A DNA stretch of 5,764 nt, taken from the NCBI GenBank assembly GCA_016212735.1, contig JACRDZ010000112.1, positions 1-5,764 of the forward strand, written 5' to 3'. The number at the start of each line of letters is the position of its first letter. The stretch's first letter is position 1. Shown piece after piece: positions 5,290 to 5,764 of the stretch. The translations under genes were made by a program, and so were the position numbers. The notes beneath the pieces were generated by a model. That model was not told where the DNA came from and did no database searches. It saw only the letters and a program-made list of their open reading frames with translations. The DNA is from Candidatus Firestoneibacteriota bacterium (GTDB lineage Bacteria > JACRDZ01).

Positions 5290-5764
5290 ACTTATATTTA
5301 TCATAATAATACCCGTCAAATACTTTAACAACTTTCCCTTCAAGATAGACTTCATTAAAACTATTGTGTGAAGATTTATAATAGATTTTAAGAATATCAT
5401 TACTTCGTGTAATGACTTCTATTGGAGATTTTACTTTATAATTCAGCGCATACAGCAAAGCTGAAGCTGTAGCTCCTGTGCCGCAAGCGAGAGTTTCTCC
5501 TTCAACACCTCTTTCATATGTTCTCAGCATAATTTTATTATTTTCAACTATTTCAACAAAATTTACATTTGCACCTTGAGGGTGGAAATGTTTATGATAT
5601 CGAATAAAATGGCCTAATTTTGCTATATCAATAAGATTAACTTTATCAACAAAAACAACAACATGAGGAACCCCTGTATTAACAAAATTAAGTTTTGATT
5701 TATAACCGGCAATTTTAAAATCAGTTTTAAGATCAAAAGGATTTTGCATTTTTATTTTAACAAA
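5288..5764 (-). CDS. dapF: Diaminopimelate epimerase, C-terminal half (partial, runs off right edge)
   Basis: This enzyme interconverts LL- and meso-diaminopimelate in the lysine and peptidoglycan pathway. The visible part matches the C-terminal half of DapF: NTGVPHVVVFVD, then HPQGANVNFVE, then RTYERGVEGETLACGTGA with the catalytic cysteine codon at 5485-5483, and a typical end, YLEGKVVKVFDG. DapF is usually about 270-280 residues and uses a second catalytic cysteine in its N-terminal half. An ATG at 5749 is not the start: the frame continues open upstream to the edge, encoding FVKIK before that methionine, which fits the family's internal strand. The missing half therefore lies beyond 5764, and there is no sign of a broken gene. 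The gene is the upstream partner of malQ, seven bases away. Confidence 0.93.
   Translation of the reverse strand, partial: FVKIKMQNPFDLKTDFKIAGYKSKLNFVNTGVPHVVVFVDKVNLIDIAKLGHFIRYHKHFHPQGANVNFVEIVENNKIMLRTYERGVEGETLACGTGATASALLYALNYKVKSPIEVITRSNDILKIYYKSSHNSFNEVYLEGKVVKVFDGYYYDKYK

Noticed and set aside
5061..5291. A 76-codon minus-strand frame overlapping the malQ start
   Set aside because: It is a frame-shifted reading of the conserved malQ N-terminus; the malQ frame carries the family motifs.
5288..5749. A complete short dapF-like gene starting at the ATG at 5749
   Set aside because: The frame is open upstream to the window edge with residues that fit DapF, and the protein would lack half of the active site; it is an edge-truncated normal gene.

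Overview
The window is AT-rich bacterial DNA, roughly 30% GC by eye, with short spacers and clear Shine-Dalgarno sites before most genes. It carries ordinary bacterial housekeeping genes (dapF, malQ, a short-type 6-phosphogluconate dehydrogenase) and two exported proteins of the C39-peptidase and right-handed beta-helix types. The style suits an uncultured, low-GC bacterial lineage. I cannot name the phylum from this sequence alone.

Layout, left to right: the first 13 codons of a minus-strand gene that looks like a FAD- or NAD-binding oxidoreductase (1-39, runs off the left edge). Next is a 304-base divergent spacer holding a REP-like pair of inverted palindromes (95-151). Then a plus-strand, membrane-anchored C39-family cysteine peptidase (344-1132), and a minus-strand 6-phosphogluconate dehydrogenase (1134-2030), tail to tail with one base between stop codons. 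A second divergent spacer (2031-2393) contains a 185-base foldback element (2147-2331). It is followed by a plus-strand secreted beta-helix protein (2394-3788), again tail to tail with one base from the minus-strand 4-alpha-glucanotransferase malQ (3790-5280). malQ is the second gene of an operon whose first visible gene is dapF (5288 to beyond 5764). Only the C-terminal half of dapF lies in the window.

Functionally, the minus-strand genes are central metabolism: the oxidative pentose phosphate step, maltodextrin/glycogen remodelling, and meso-diaminopimelate/lysine synthesis. The two plus-strand genes are exported accessory proteins of unknown target. The least ordinary parts are the two foldback elements in the two divergent spacers. 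The first has the layout of a RAYT-type REP doublet with compensatory changes in its stems. The second is a MITE-like or structured-RNA hairpin with 24-bp terminal inverted repeats. I found no CRISPR array, tRNA, rRNA, transposase gene or convincing intrinsic terminator.
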